Origin: Nostoc paludosum FACHB-159
Lineage (GTDB): Bacteria; Cyanobacteriota; Cyanobacteriia; Cyanobacteriales; Nostocaceae
Assembly (NCBI RefSeq): GCF_014698835.1
Contig: NZ_JACJTU010000054.1
Coordinates: 1 to 46,027 of the forward strand
DNA: 46,027 bases
Direction: 5' to 3'
Shown here: piece by piece, positions 17,101 to 25,209 of the stretch
Numbering within the stretch: the first letter of the stretch is position 1
Layout of the letters: every line of letters starts with the position of its first letter
Program-made: the position numbers and the translations under genes
Notes under the pieces: generated by a model
What the model was told of the DNA's origin: nothing
Databases searched by the model: none
The model's input: the letters and a program-made list of their open reading frames with translations, nothing else

Positions 17101-18017
17101 CCCCAAAGTTCATCCCTGGTAACATTACTAGATAGCCCCAGTTTATTAACAATAATTTTCCAGGGTTCATCTCCAGTAAAATCTTCACCGTAAAATACTA
17201 AACACATCTGTCCAGTTTTACTACTATGTAGAGCATGGTCTACAATAGCATGAGTTTTCCCTACTCCAGCACAGCCACGAAGTAGCATAAATTGGCTTTT
17301 AGGTAGGAGAAATTCTGGGCTATTTACCCATTCAGCAATTGTATGTAAACATTTTAATAAATCACGAGATGTATCTAACTTTGCAGCAGGGAACTCACAT
17401 TGATACTCAGCCTGAAACTGTCTAAATTGGGGAGTATCTGCATTTTGACCATGTTCTTCTAGAAGTACATTCAGAAATATTTCTTCTATTCTTATTATGT
17501 TTTCTATTAAACTACTAACTTGTAAGCTTACAGTCTGTACATTAGTAGAGGGTAGAGGGTCAACAGCTTCATTTAAAATAGAATTAAGTAAAACAATATG
17601 TTCTGTAATATTTTGGATTATCTGATGGCTATTTTTATGTAATTCATCCGCATTACTAACATGAATATTCCATTTTTGAATATTCTCATTTAACTCTTTT
17701 AAATACCTTTTAGTTTTTTCTGTCCAAGTATCTTGATGGGTAAAAGCTTCTAAGGCACTAAACGCGGGAACGTTTACTGAAAGTTCTGGCGAATATCGTT
17801 TACCTGCTTGAGCTTTAGCATCATTTAATCGTTTCTGAAGCCAATCATTTGTCATCGGTTGAGCAGGGTTGCCCACTGGTGTTGTTGTCTGCCCACCTAG
17901 AATATTAAAAATATTTTGAAAAACGTTACCTTGAATATAGTCGCCTTCAATCCGTTCGTTATAATTACCTCCTCCAGTATTAATATTGCGGTTTTCAGGC
18001 GGTTTCGGCTCTTCCAT
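14181..18017 (-). CDS. STAND-type NTPase (NLR-like) with N-terminal amyloid-like motif
   Basis: A 1278-residue AT-rich gene. Residues 9-31 carry NRNINTGGGNYNERI followed by EGDYIQGN, almost identical to a motif in the adjacent membrane protein. Residues 56-95 include LNDAKAQAGKRYSPEL, then a helical region to about 215. The NTPase core has Walker A GCAGVGKT at 248-255, Walker B IIYIDALNE at 320-328, LCVSCR with a likely sensor Arg at 360, and TNPLFLHLV at 412-420, the usual STAND winged-helix lead-in. The remaining 850 residues are long helical repeats with an aromatic C-terminus, plausibly the sensor. STAND NTPases act as pathogen sensors (Avs and NACHT systems). No enzymatic effector domain is visible, so signalling to a separate effector is plausible. 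Confidence 0.85.
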   Translation of the reverse strand: MEEPKPPENRNINTGGGNYNERIEGDYIQGNVFQNIFNILGGQTTTPVGNPAQPMTNDWLQKRLNDAKAQAGKRYSPELSVNVPAFSALEAFTHQDTWTEKTKRYLKELNENIQKWNIHVSNADELHKNSHQIIQNITEHIVLLNSILNEAVDPLPSTNVQTVSLQVSSLIENIIRIEEIFLNVLLEEHGQNADTPQFRQFQAEYQCEFPAAKLDTSRDLLKCLHTIAEWVNSPEFLLPKSQFMLLRGCAGVGKTHAIVDHALHSSKTGQMCLVFYGEDFTGDEPWKIIVNKLGLSSNVTRDELWGMIDSAAETTGKPAIIYIDALNESPEMQRWKTSWLAPLCQQITHFSRLKLCVSCRDTYLDEVFDDRNQWVEFEHNGFFGCEFYAIKQFFEFYKLEPPTTPLLQSEFTNPLFLHLVCQAIQSLESRSIPLGTLGFTDVLRLLLEEKNKRIAKVCRYDGRNDKVTEAVNALAKKMAEEKTRLLSREAAEETVHRIFYVDDSERSLFIQLEKEGLIALIEHRSRPLAPKQWFCRFTFERVADFLIALFLLEGIEFYQLSDIVASYSDNEVFTQHQGLLEAFSIILPEKFQIELSDIISNLDRYKFLLPIISSGFQWRAIESFSEKAQDLVFEGLSNSICCATILNSLFGIAIIPNHPLNAEFIDDLLNQQDLTTRDPFWCALLHEDFENKGGAWRLIEWSIKADLSSFSEETSCLWALFLSWCCAASDRRVRDRATKGLTRLFISQPSIINITLLRFIDIDDDYVLERVSLAAYSSILLANDNNLIQDVANTIYTQIFETDNISENALIRDWLRLIIELAYSRHLLNDTISINKCRPPYNSQPIQIPLEEEIAHLVEQDAFGRNMNLDEFPGGFGETDFAKYVLRPKVLRHYDLDATGINQKQIHRWFIKSVSELGYPGFNEKCYNYDRYLLGKYGGGRGRPTWAERLGKKYYWILLHRLAGILADHLPRKIESWENETSFPRLQGIDLRDIDPTDLRAFYSKGEINTEWYQPVDYNFNIAFNSSHEEWIALQDFPALEQIVNITDNQEEQWLHLWLNSSLKKTISSTLYPYRNLETGIRTAFIPYSDIESIKEQLSITHFFADLDIPHDYRLLMAEYPNTLSWTQRLETGELSLEDELLGTENAHFTAISLLRGNEWEYDCTQGEDEYVPNFNVPAPDLVNFSNFTWDGQSSWLDESNTIQITEISTESNSGVLIKTDYIKKFLQTSSLALVLIGYQRKLLVNGHSRSPSIHELITVYIFDGHNITQAYNFFENS

Positions 18018-18098
18018 ATTTTTGCATGAGCTAAATTTTCAGCCTAGAAGCTGCGGGTTGGTAAACTATGAACTTAGAAGTATGTTAGTTCAGTTTCC

Positions 18099-20084
18099 TT
18101 AATCTTCTGCATCTACTTCCTGCCAGCCTTTGATAGCACCAACAATAAAAGCACCTGCTGGGTTATCAATAGCTTTCTCAAAAGCAGCTAAACCACCTTC
18201 CTTAACAGCATTTATTACTCGTTTTTTCAAGGTTGGATTGTTTTCAATTCGATTGATGGCTTCTGCTGCTACTACCATTTGTTGTGATGTAGTAGTGGTT
18301 GGGTAAGTTTGCTCTAATTGTTTTAGTAATAGTTGAATCTCAGCAGCAGCTTCAGCAAGACTTTGGGGTTGTCCGGCAGCGTAGTAATTACCTTGAACAT
18401 AGTTACCTTGAATGCGCTCGTTATAGTTGCCGCCACCTGTGTTGATATTGCGATTTCCAGTCACGATAGTATCTCCTTGATTTTGATAAGTTTGAGCATA
18501 AAAACTAGGGCGTTCTAACGCCGTCATCACCATAGTTTCTAAACTACGAATTCTGCTATCTTTTTCGGCTAATAATAATTGTATTTCTCGTTCTGGCAGT
18601 TCTTTTAGTTGATTATAAGTGCTGAAATATTCTGCACTCAGTTCTGATTTGTTTGCAGAATCTGCTGTTTTAGCACGAAGCAAAAACTTATCTTCACCTC
18701 GTTTTTCCATCGCTACGATTTCTAATTCAGCATCAGGGTGATTCTCTGCTAACTGTTTGAATGAAATTGCGATCGCACGTGGGTCAACTCCTTGGTTATG
18801 ATAAAGGTCGAGAGTATCAACAATGGGTTTAATAAAATCACCAAACTCCCCATCTGCAAATACTTCTTTATTGTTGTCAGGCTTGCGTAGGGGGTCTGGG
18901 TTGTCTTTAGTGGGTAGTCGCATGAAAACATACTCACACCTAACTCCATCAAATTTGGTATCACTGGTAATGCCCCAGTCCTCAATATATGCCCCAGTCA
19001 GAGTTGCACCCGTGAAGTCTGTTGTATCTAGTTGAGCCTTTACCAGCTTGGCTCTTGATAAATCAGCATCTTGTAAGTTAGCTTCACTTAAATCTGCACC
19101 AATAAAACTGGCATCTGTGAGAATAGCTTTTTGTAAATTGACACCGTGCAAATCTTGACGGTCAAAGTTCTTATCTTGCCCCAGTCCTGTAGTTACCAAT
19201 TGGCGTAACTGGGCATTCTGAAGATAAGTGTTCCCAGGACGAACACGATTGAGTAGTTTGGTGTTGGAAAAACAAGTCCGAATAAGCATGGCATTTCTTA
19301 AATCTGTGCTTTTGAGTGTGGCTCCGGTAAACTTAGCATCGGTTAGGTCAGCGTTGCGAAAGTTTGTACCACCGATAGCTGCAAAGGCAATAGCCATGTT
19401 GCGAATCAAGGAGTATTTTTCATCTCCTTTCATCGCTCGCCAAGCAATGTAGGCACTGAGTAAAACTTCGGGGAAGGCGACGGCGACGGCGAAGGCGACG
19501 GCGAAGCCTCCGGCGATGGCTCCGACGAAGGCGAAGGCGACAGCGAAGGCGATGGCGATGGCGATGGCGAAGGTGCCGGCGATGGTGCCGGCGAAGGCGA
19601 CGGCGACGGCGACGGCGATGGTGAAGGCTCCGGCGAAGGCGATGGCGAAGGCTCCGGCGAAGCCTCCAGCGAAGAATCCGGTTCCGCCGAAGGCTCCGGC
19701 CATGGTGACGGCTATGACGACGGGGATAGCTGTATTTAATCCTTGACGAATTATAACGATGCCCACAACAATTACTACTATTAAGGCAGTCCAGCCTCCA
19801 ACCTGAGTTTCCAGAATAGAAATATCAAATATGAAAACCATTAAATATCCAATCAAAGCTGATAAAAATCCAGAAACTCCAGACAGCAACCACGAAACAC
19901 AAACTAGAAAAATAGCCCAACGCCTTTGCAGTCCAGCAGTAGCATGGCTGAAGTTTGCACCCTTCAGATTAGCACCAGTAAAATCTGCGCTCCGAATATC
20001 TGCGCCACTAAAATTTGCTCCCTCAAGGTTTTGACCCTTAAATGAGCATCCTCGGAGATTTTGATCAGAGAAGTCTTTGGGCAT
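18099..20084 (-). CDS. Pentapeptide-repeat membrane protein with shared amyloid-like motif
   Basis: Starts at the ATG at 20084 (MPKDFSDQNLRG), or five residues earlier at 20099. Residue numbers here count from 20099. Pentapeptide repeats (A[DN]LxG) occupy about 15-55 and 245-372. Between them, 60-225 is hydrophobic: two normal transmembrane segments (62-92, 102-130), then about 80 residues built of A, F, V, I and G, which may form glycine-zipper-like helices. After 410 comes a soluble, partly helical region. At 549-571 lies NRNINTGGGNYNERI then QGNYVQGN, 20 of 23 positions identical to the NTPase N-terminus. The C-terminus (SLAEAAAEIQLLLKQLEQTY onward) is a helical module. A membrane-acting partner of the NTPase is inferred. 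Confidence 0.82.
   Translation of the reverse strand: MPKDFSDQNLRGCSFKGQNLEGANFSGADIRSADFTGANLKGANFSHATAGLQRRWAIFLVCVSWLLSGVSGFLSALIGYLMVFIFDISILETQVGGWTALIVVIVVGIVIIRQGLNTAIPVVIAVTMAGAFGGTGFFAGGFAGAFAIAFAGAFTIAVAVAVAFAGTIAGTFAIAIAIAFAVAFAFVGAIAGGFAVAFAVAVAFPEVLLSAYIAWRAMKGDEKYSLIRNMAIAFAAIGGTNFRNADLTDAKFTGATLKSTDLRNAMLIRTCFSNTKLLNRVRPGNTYLQNAQLRQLVTTGLGQDKNFDRQDLHGVNLQKAILTDASFIGADLSEANLQDADLSRAKLVKAQLDTTDFTGATLTGAYIEDWGITSDTKFDGVRCEYVFMRLPTKDNPDPLRKPDNNKEVFADGEFGDFIKPIVDTLDLYHNQGVDPRAIAISFKQLAENHPDAELEIVAMEKRGEDKFLLRAKTADSANKSELSAEYFSTYNQLKELPEREIQLLLAEKDSRIRSLETMVMTALERPSFYAQTYQNQGDTIVTGNRNINTGGGNYNERIQGNYVQGNYYAAGQPQSLAEAAAEIQLLLKQLEQTYPTTTTSQQMVVAAEAINRIENNPTLKKRVINAVKEGGLAAFEKAIDNPAGAFIVGAIKGWQEVDAED
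19472..19708. repeat. Hexanucleotide-like low-complexity tract
   Basis: On the + strand the sequence is an irregular series of GGCGAA, GGCGAC, GGCGAT and GGCTCC units. It is inside the pentapeptide gene and encodes its Ala/Phe/Val/Gly-rich hydrophobic segment. In-frame slippage could vary the length of the membrane region. It makes spurious Ala/Lys/Met-rich ORFs on the other strand. Confidence 0.8.
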
Positions 20085-20235
20085 GGTTGGGTGCAGCATC
20101 CAATTTTGTTTTTTGGATACAGATATACCACGATAAATTCCGTAATTACAACGCTTTAAAGCACATTAATTTTGGCAATACCAGTTTTTATACTTCAATT
20201 CCCGACTTAATTCTTTCCCTCTCCTCACCAATACA

Positions 20236-20907
20236 TCATTCATTCACAATCAAGCTATAGTCGATATAACCAAGCATCGCCCTTCTTTTTATCGCATCAT
20301 AACGATTTTTTACGCCCCATTTACTATATAAATCACTGGCATAGCATTTGACTGTACTAACTAAGAGAAACATTTCTTTGGCAATATCTTGAAAAACTAA
20401 ACCCTGAGCCAGTAAACGCAGGACTTGTATTTGGCACTCGGTGGGAGAGTCAAGCAAGTTTTTGTCAACGAATTTGGGGTCAATATATCTGTTGTGATAA
20501 AGATTTTCTAATAATTTTTTAGCCAACTTAGGGTCGAGCAGGCATTCATCAAAGTAAGCTCTCTTGATGGCTAGTTCAATCAATTCTATATCAGCACTCT
20601 TGAGCATATAAGAATCAGCCCAATGACGGAAAGCCGAGTTAATAAAGTCTGAATGAGTCTGATTAGGAAAAATCACCACTTTACTATTAGCTTCTCTTTT
20701 AATTTAACGAGTAAGTTCTAAACCACTCATATCGGGCAATAGTAAATCGACTAACACAACATCAGGATTTACTTGTTCAATTAACTGAAAACCTATCTTT
20801 CCACTGGTGGCTGACCCTGTAACTTCTATATCAGGAGACTTTTCAATAGCTCCTTTAATGCCTAAGAGCGTGAATGTTTCTGGTTCAACAATTACTATTC
20901 TCAGCAT
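20236..20907 (-). pseudogene. NarL/LuxR-type response regulator interrupted by one stop codon
   Basis: ATG at 20907 opens a receiver domain (MLRIVIVEPETFTLLGIKGA, phospho-acceptor D54 in VLVDLLLPDMSG) that stops at TAA, 20704-20706. The same frame continues without shift as IKREANSKVVIFPNQ, through DSYMLKS, to a LuxR-type helix-turn-helix (DSPTECQIQVLRLLAQG ... VSTVKCYASDLYSKWG) and stops at 20236. One base change (for example CAA to TAA) explains it. The receiver is cut before its last strands, so two separate functional proteins seem unlikely, though restart at GTG 20679 could give a free DNA-binding half. The intact gene would encode about 223 residues. It lies beside the pentapeptide gene and may have regulated it. 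Confidence 0.8.
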
Positions 20908-20960
20908 GATGTTGATAATCTTCTAATAATAAATGGCTGTTTATTCGGGTATTTATTATT

Positions 20961-21117
20961 GGTGTCTAGCGGACACGTATTAGACACTTGGTGTCTGGGC
21001 GGTGTCTGGGGTGGTGTCTGCTGGTGTCTCGGCTGTATAAGGGTTTCGGGCTTTAGTGTCTGTGGTGTCCGGTGTCCAGTGTCCGCAAAAAAAGGGCGTT
21101 TTTGGGGCTAGACACCA
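20961..21117. repeat. Cluster of GTGTC motifs
   Basis: About a dozen copies of GTGTC(T/C), mostly as GGTGTCTG, occur in 157 bases, with inverted copies (GACAC) at both ends, for example GGTGTCTAGCGGACAC at 20961. It lies between the end of the leftward ATPase operon and the broken response regulator. The density suggests a binding array for a plasmid protein; a replication or transfer origin is possible. Confidence 0.6.
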
Positions 21118-21131
21118 GCCACCAATCGCCG

Positions 21132-22931
21132 TCAAATTTGATTGAGCTTGATAACTCCCTCGCCTATCCATTCTGCTAAATCAGCCCCAACAATTTCGTA
21201 CATCCAGCCCTTGATTTGCTCAACAGTAAATCTCTCACCGTTCACTTTAAAATTGCCTTTGAACTCTCTTACATCAGCTTCTATTCGCTCAGTCCTGGTG
21301 AGATATTCATACAATTTTTGCGCCTGGGGTGATAGCTGATTCTTTTTATTTTGAGTATCACCACTCTTGCCACCGATATTAAATTCCAGTTCATAAATGC
21401 GTTCCCAAGTGGCTTTATCTATGGGCGGAATTGAGTTAGATACTGGTGTTGCAGTGTCACTAAAATCAGATATTTTGGCTGTCATAGTCGGCAGATTAAC
21501 ATCAAGCCATTCGTTAGAACTATCGAGTTTTACCTTGGCTTTACCCGTAGATTTGGGCTGTAGTGTGACAGGATCTACTTCTGCTAAACATTCAACTTGG
21601 AGCATTTTAGAAACAAGATTATGTAATCCCTTGATGCCAAATAAACACGTCTGGGTGTTGTTGTGAGCTACCACAGTAATAGGCATCTCCTGTTTTCTGG
21701 ATTTGGTTAACGCCAGCTTGCCGAACTTTGAAAGTAATTCTTCATCCTTAATAAAATCGCTGTAGGTAGTGACTTCTTCACAAATCAGAGCGGTTGCTTT
21801 ACCATCAGCCCATAGCTTTTGTCGCCATTGGTCTTCACTCAAGTTGGAGTTATTGAAGGTAAAAAGTCGGCTTTCTATTTCCTCAACATAAGCGCGGATC
21901 TGTGCTTCAATATCTGACCATGAGTGATAGCTTTCTAGCCCTTTCCATTCGGCGCGGTTGCTGTCAGGGTCAAGCACAATCACCCTGTAACCTGCCTCTT
22001 TCTTCTTTAATGCGACGTAACGGGCTAACCACGACTTACCACCCCCTTGGTTGCCCCAGATGAGGGCAGTTTGTTTGATTAAATTCTGTACCCACGCCGT
22101 TTTATTCTCCTGTGGAGCGATCGCCGGCTGTTCTCCCCCAGTTACTTTATCGTTGGGGTCAATCGTCCCCTGTAAAGTCTGGCTACCTTGTAAGTAAGGC
22201 GTTTTCGTGTCGCGCAGATGCTTAATGTACTCTGCCTTCTGTTCTTCGCTCATCCCCGCCGTTTGCGCTTCAAAAATAGCGTCAGATGCCTCCATCTGGG
22301 TAACTTCAATTTCAGTGTTGGCGTAAATCTCTGCTTTTTGGATGTCAACAGTGCGATCGCCGGCGATTAAATCCAAATCGGCTTGTAACTCTACTTCTTT
22401 AATAGCAACGTCTTTGTAACTGTCCAGTAGCTCTGAACGTGCTGCCATTTCTGCTTTTGCAGCATCCCGTTTTTGGGCAATGTCAACAAAAACTGCTCTC
22501 TGCTTCTCTTCATCCTGGCAATGGCGCAACATCCACCCAGCTAGCGCAAACCCCAGGAATCCCCCAAACGCCCAAAACGGTTTATATGGATTAGTTGCTT
22601 TCACCAGCCCGTTTACTCCGGTTGCTGGGTCACGCACAATCTGAGTGGGCATTCCATCATTCTGCCACTGTTGCCAATAGAAGGGGGTCATTCTGAAAGG
22701 TCGGTTATTCTTGTCCTGACACACCAATGTTTTTAAAGGGGTTTTGATGCAGAAGTAAATGCGGTCGCTGCTCGTTCCCTGCCATGCCATCGCAGCCGAG
22801 CTAATTCCTACAGTCAGACTCAGCCCAATTGCAACAGCTTTCTTGTCCATTGGCAACTGACCAAACCACAACATTAAACCCGATTGTTGTGACTCTTCTA
22901 ACTCTTTATGTTTCTCGGTTAAATAATTCAT
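21132..22931 (-). CDS. Membrane-anchored P-loop ATPase (FtsK/HerA/TraD-like)
   Basis: A 599-residue protein. Two N-terminal transmembrane segments (about 30-50, KAVAIGLSLTVGISSAAMAW, and 118-136, FWAFGGFLGFALAGWML) flank a loop that is probably external. A charged coiled region (140-255) leads to an ATPase: Walker A WGNQGGGKSWLARY near 290, VIVLDPDSNRAEW after it, and Walker B ATALICEEVTTY near 380. The C-terminus resembles a small winged-helix region. This order is that of DNA-pumping or coupling ATPases. It overlaps the preceding gene by four bases and ends the ten-gene leftward operon that starts with an actin-like protein. It could move DNA at cell division or during transfer; which of these is not determined. 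Confidence 0.75.
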   Translation of the reverse strand: MNYLTEKHKELEESQQSGLMLWFGQLPMDKKAVAIGLSLTVGISSAAMAWQGTSSDRIYFCIKTPLKTLVCQDKNNRPFRMTPFYWQQWQNDGMPTQIVRDPATGVNGLVKATNPYKPFWAFGGFLGFALAGWMLRHCQDEEKQRAVFVDIAQKRDAAKAEMAARSELLDSYKDVAIKEVELQADLDLIAGDRTVDIQKAEIYANTEIEVTQMEASDAIFEAQTAGMSEEQKAEYIKHLRDTKTPYLQGSQTLQGTIDPNDKVTGGEQPAIAPQENKTAWVQNLIKQTALIWGNQGGGKSWLARYVALKKKEAGYRVIVLDPDSNRAEWKGLESYHSWSDIEAQIRAYVEEIESRLFTFNNSNLSEDQWRQKLWADGKATALICEEVTTYSDFIKDEELLSKFGKLALTKSRKQEMPITVVAHNNTQTCLFGIKGLHNLVSKMLQVECLAEVDPVTLQPKSTGKAKVKLDSSNEWLDVNLPTMTAKISDFSDTATPVSNSIPPIDKATWERIYELEFNIGGKSGDTQNKKNQLSPQAQKLYEYLTRTERIEADVREFKGNFKVNGERFTVEQIKGWMYEIVGADLAEWIGEGVIKLNQI

Positions 22932-23464
22932 TTATTCTTACCACCACCAAATAGAAAAAACATTAAGATCACTAGAAATATGGCCACTCCTGCACCATCT
23001 ATCCAACTTGAAGATTCAGCGGTTTTTGGTTTATAAACCGACTCAATAGAAGTCTTAACTGTACTAGTAGAAGTTCTCGATTCATTCCACTCACTAATGG
23101 GTTCATAGAGCGCACACAAGAGAGCTAGTGATGCACTGCAACCAGTCATTAAATTAGTGACAAATTTGTTGAATCCTTCACCCGTTGCAGTGGCAGTAAA
23201 ATACAGGTGTGCAGTACCCACAGCTAAGAACATTCCAACTGGGTGAACTTGCAATAAATGAAAGGTGAAAATTACTGCACTGTTTAAACAACTGCCAGCG
23301 ACAATTTCACAAGCATTACCAGCGCGTCTAAATGTTCTAGCTCTGTTATTTTCTGGAAGTGGTTGTGGTTGTTCTGGTTGCTGTTGTTGTGATTTCTGGG
23401 CCAGCCCTTCATGCAAGAAAGGGCTGACGCTATGAGGATCTTCATTTCGTTTCCTTACTAGCAT
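22928..23464 (-). CDS. Membrane protein of the actin-ATPase operon
   Basis: A 178-residue protein. Residues 20-40 are Gln/Pro-rich. Hydrophobic segments lie at about 53-72 (IVAGSCLNSAVIFTFHLLQV), 75-92, 104-120 (LMTGCSASLALLCALY) and at the C-terminus (GAGVAIFLVILMFFLFGGG). It overlaps the ATPase gene by ATGA at 22928-22931, so the two are translated together and probably form a membrane complex. I recognise no family. Confidence 0.7.
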   Translation of the reverse strand: MLVRKRNEDPHSVSPFLHEGLAQKSQQQQPEQPQPLPENNRARTFRRAGNACEIVAGSCLNSAVIFTFHLLQVHPVGMFLAVGTAHLYFTATATGEGFNKFVTNLMTGCSASLALLCALYEPISEWNESRTSTSTVKTSIESVYKPKTAESSSWIDGAGVAIFLVILMFFLFGGGKNK

Positions 23465-23485
23465 CAGCCTTACCTAATTAATTGA

Positions 23486-24211
23486 TTATCTGTCGCCTAG
23501 TTTCTGCCACAAGTTACCCAACATTGCACCCCAACCGCGAACTGTTCCGGTTGCAGAAACACTAGAAGATGGTGCAGAAGTTTGGCTAGTAACTGGTATC
23601 ACTTCTTGGGGGGCTTGATTCGGTTCTAATGCTCTTGAGCCAAACCTTGCACGGGCTAAAAGTTGTTGTCGTTTCTCTCTTAATCCCGTAGTAATTGCTT
23701 GCCTTTCAGCTTGCACAGTTTGCTTATTTTCTATGCTGCTGATTTTATTTTCATGCCGCCACAATTCAGCTTGTAAATCATTGTGTAATTGGGCTGCAAT
23801 TTCGGTTAAACCGTGCTTCCGTTTTTGGTCAATTCGCAGGAGGTCTGCTCTATCTTGGGCATCTATTTTACTCATCTCCGAATCGAACTCGGAGTTTAGT
23901 TTGCGAATTTTGGCGATAGCACCCGCAACATGAGAGCCGTATTGTTTACGAAGTTCTGTCCAAGTAACCTGACCTTTTGTTAGCTTCTCCATCGCCTCAA
24001 AGACAACCTTGGCATTGTCCAGAAATGGCTCTAATCGGTCACTTAATTCTTGGGCATTATTCGCATAATCAGCGAATTGTTCGAGCTTATTTATATCCGA
24101 AAGATAGCCCAGAATATCAGACTCAAATCCTCCCCAAGATTGTGCTTTCTCATCAATGTGGCTTGCATGACCAAGTACCGGATTGCGTATTGCAAAGTCC
24201 ATTGCTGACAC
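23486..24211 (-). CDS. Coiled-coil protein of the actin-ATPase operon
   Basis: A 241-residue soluble protein, largely helical. Residues about 85-185 are strongly charged with heptad character (VAGAIAKIRKLNSEFDSEMS, then KIDAQDRADLLRIDQKRKHG), consistent with a long coiled coil. The tail from 195 is Pro/Ser/Thr-rich and ends in an aromatic helix (GWGAMLGNLWQKLGD) that could be amphipathic. It starts two bases after the previous gene stops. A scaffold or adaptor between filament and membrane ATPase is a reasonable guess; no family is recognised. Confidence 0.7.
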   Translation of the reverse strand: MSAMDFAIRNPVLGHASHIDEKAQSWGGFESDILGYLSDINKLEQFADYANNAQELSDRLEPFLDNAKVVFEAMEKLTKGQVTWTELRKQYGSHVAGAIAKIRKLNSEFDSEMSKIDAQDRADLLRIDQKRKHGLTEIAAQLHNDLQAELWRHENKISSIENKQTVQAERQAITTGLREKRQQLLARARFGSRALEPNQAPQEVIPVTSQTSAPSSSVSATGTVRGWGAMLGNLWQKLGDR

Positions 24212-24213
24212 TC

Positions 24214-24657
24214 CTAATAAGGTATGTAGTCGTAGTTGATATCACTCGACTCTTGGGGCACTTCATCCCAGTAACCCATCTCTTCAAATCGGTTATAAAT
24301 TCTCGTTGCCAGTTGCCTTACGGGGTCGTCAAAATCTTCAGAAATTAAATCAAATCTGTTGGAGCCAAACGCCAAGATATTTGCAATGTCCGCGTCAATC
24401 CCATTACCCAAGAATTGACCAAATGCAGCAGAGTATGGATGGTCATCAATGGTTGAATGAGTTGCTAAGAATTCGGTTCCGGTGAAAGGTGGGTAATCTT
24501 CAATCTCTTCTAATGGTGTGTCAAGTGCCTCGATATCCGCCTCAATCATTGCCGCCCACTGTTCAGGATTTTCGGTTTTGATTTGCTGTAGTCTAAGGGC
24601 AGAGTCGGTCAGGGGTGATTTGCCCCAATCGTTGGGATTTTTGTAGTCAAGTGTCAT
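24214..24657 (-). CDS. Acidic hypothetical protein of the actin-ATPase operon
   Basis: A 147-residue protein, very acidic (MIEADIEALDTPLEEIEDY in the middle, ESSDINYDYIPY at the end). A folded core may span 70-135 (SAAFGQFLGNGIDADIANIL, RQLATRIYNRFEEMGYWDE). It lies two bases before the coiled-coil gene, so co-expression is nearly certain. Function unknown; acidity allows a DNA-mimic or protein-adaptor role but nothing in the sequence proves it. Confidence 0.65.
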   Translation of the reverse strand: MTLDYKNPNDWGKSPLTDSALRLQQIKTENPEQWAAMIEADIEALDTPLEEIEDYPPFTGTEFLATHSTIDDHPYSAAFGQFLGNGIDADIANILAFGSNRFDLISEDFDDPVRQLATRIYNRFEEMGYWDEVPQESSDINYDYIPY

Positions 24658-24742
24658 GCTGTAAGATCCAAATTGTGTGATGTACTTGATGCATCAGATG
24701 GGCGAACGCTGTGCTTGCCGGCTTTCTGCGATCGCTCTCCCA

Positions 24743-24940
24743 TCACTGAAAAAAGCCTTCTCTAGAAATGTCCACAGTTGAAGCTGTGGCTGACCATTGC
24801 AGAGTATTGAAAAACTGGCTGACATCCCCAAGCGTTAAATCACAATCAAAATGTAAGCCTTGATATTGTGGATGCTGCCTAATTTGGGTTACTAATTGTT
24901 GGGCTTGTGCAATCAATTCTGGCAGTGGTTGAATATTCAT
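24743..24940 (-). CDS. Small hypothetical protein of the operon
   Basis: A 65-residue protein. A helical N-terminus (MNIQPLPELIAQAQQLVTQI) precedes a short mixed region (LHFDCDLTLGDVSQFFNTLQ). Rho-dependent or weak signals may lie in the 85-base gap downstream, which contains a HIP1 octamer. The start lies eight bases after the preceding gene, and GAGGTGAATT upstream is an adequate ribosome-binding site. Unknown function. Confidence 0.6.
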   Translation of the reverse strand: MNIQPLPELIAQAQQLVTQIRQHPQYQGLHFDCDLTLGDVSQFFNTLQWSATASTVDISREGFFQ

Positions 24941-24948
24941 AATTCACC

Positions 24949-25209
24949 TCAAAAAATTGATAATTGCAGCGATTCTTGACTGATAACTGAAGCATTAGTA
25001 GACATCCCTGACACTTCGTAACAGCGAGTAGTTAAAGCTTTGTGATTCAGCAATAAATCAGCCTTCTTTCGTTGTCCAGATAGAGGGCGAAAGTGATATT
25101 TTTGATGCTGGATTGTCCCTGTTCTAAATAGGTACTGGTATAGCGTTCGGTCGATTTGGTAAACTTTGGAATTGGTTAGTAGGGTTGAGTCATAAACTCT
25201 ATTTAGCAT
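24949..25209 (-). CDS. Small basic hypothetical protein of the operon
   Basis: An 86-residue protein started at the ATG at 25209, where GAGGGAG lies about seven bases upstream; the start at 25224 would place that signal inside the gene. The start codon overlaps the end of the previous gene. The sequence is rich in Tyr, Arg and Lys (VYQIDRTLYQYLFRTGTIQ, HQKYHFRPLSGQRKKADLLL), which suggests nucleic-acid or membrane-surface contact. No family recognised. Confidence 0.6.
   Translation of the reverse strand: MLNRVYDSTLLTNSKVYQIDRTLYQYLFRTGTIQHQKYHFRPLSGQRKKADLLLNHKALTTRCYEVSGMSTNASVISQESLQLSIF

Noticed and set aside
19516..19746. Ala/Lys/Met-rich + strand ORF
   Set aside because: It is the antisense reading of the hexanucleotide tract in the pentapeptide gene.
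20980..21171. 63-codon minus-strand ORF with Thr/Pro/Asp repeats
   Set aside because: Its content comes from the GTGTC repeat array; no start signal.
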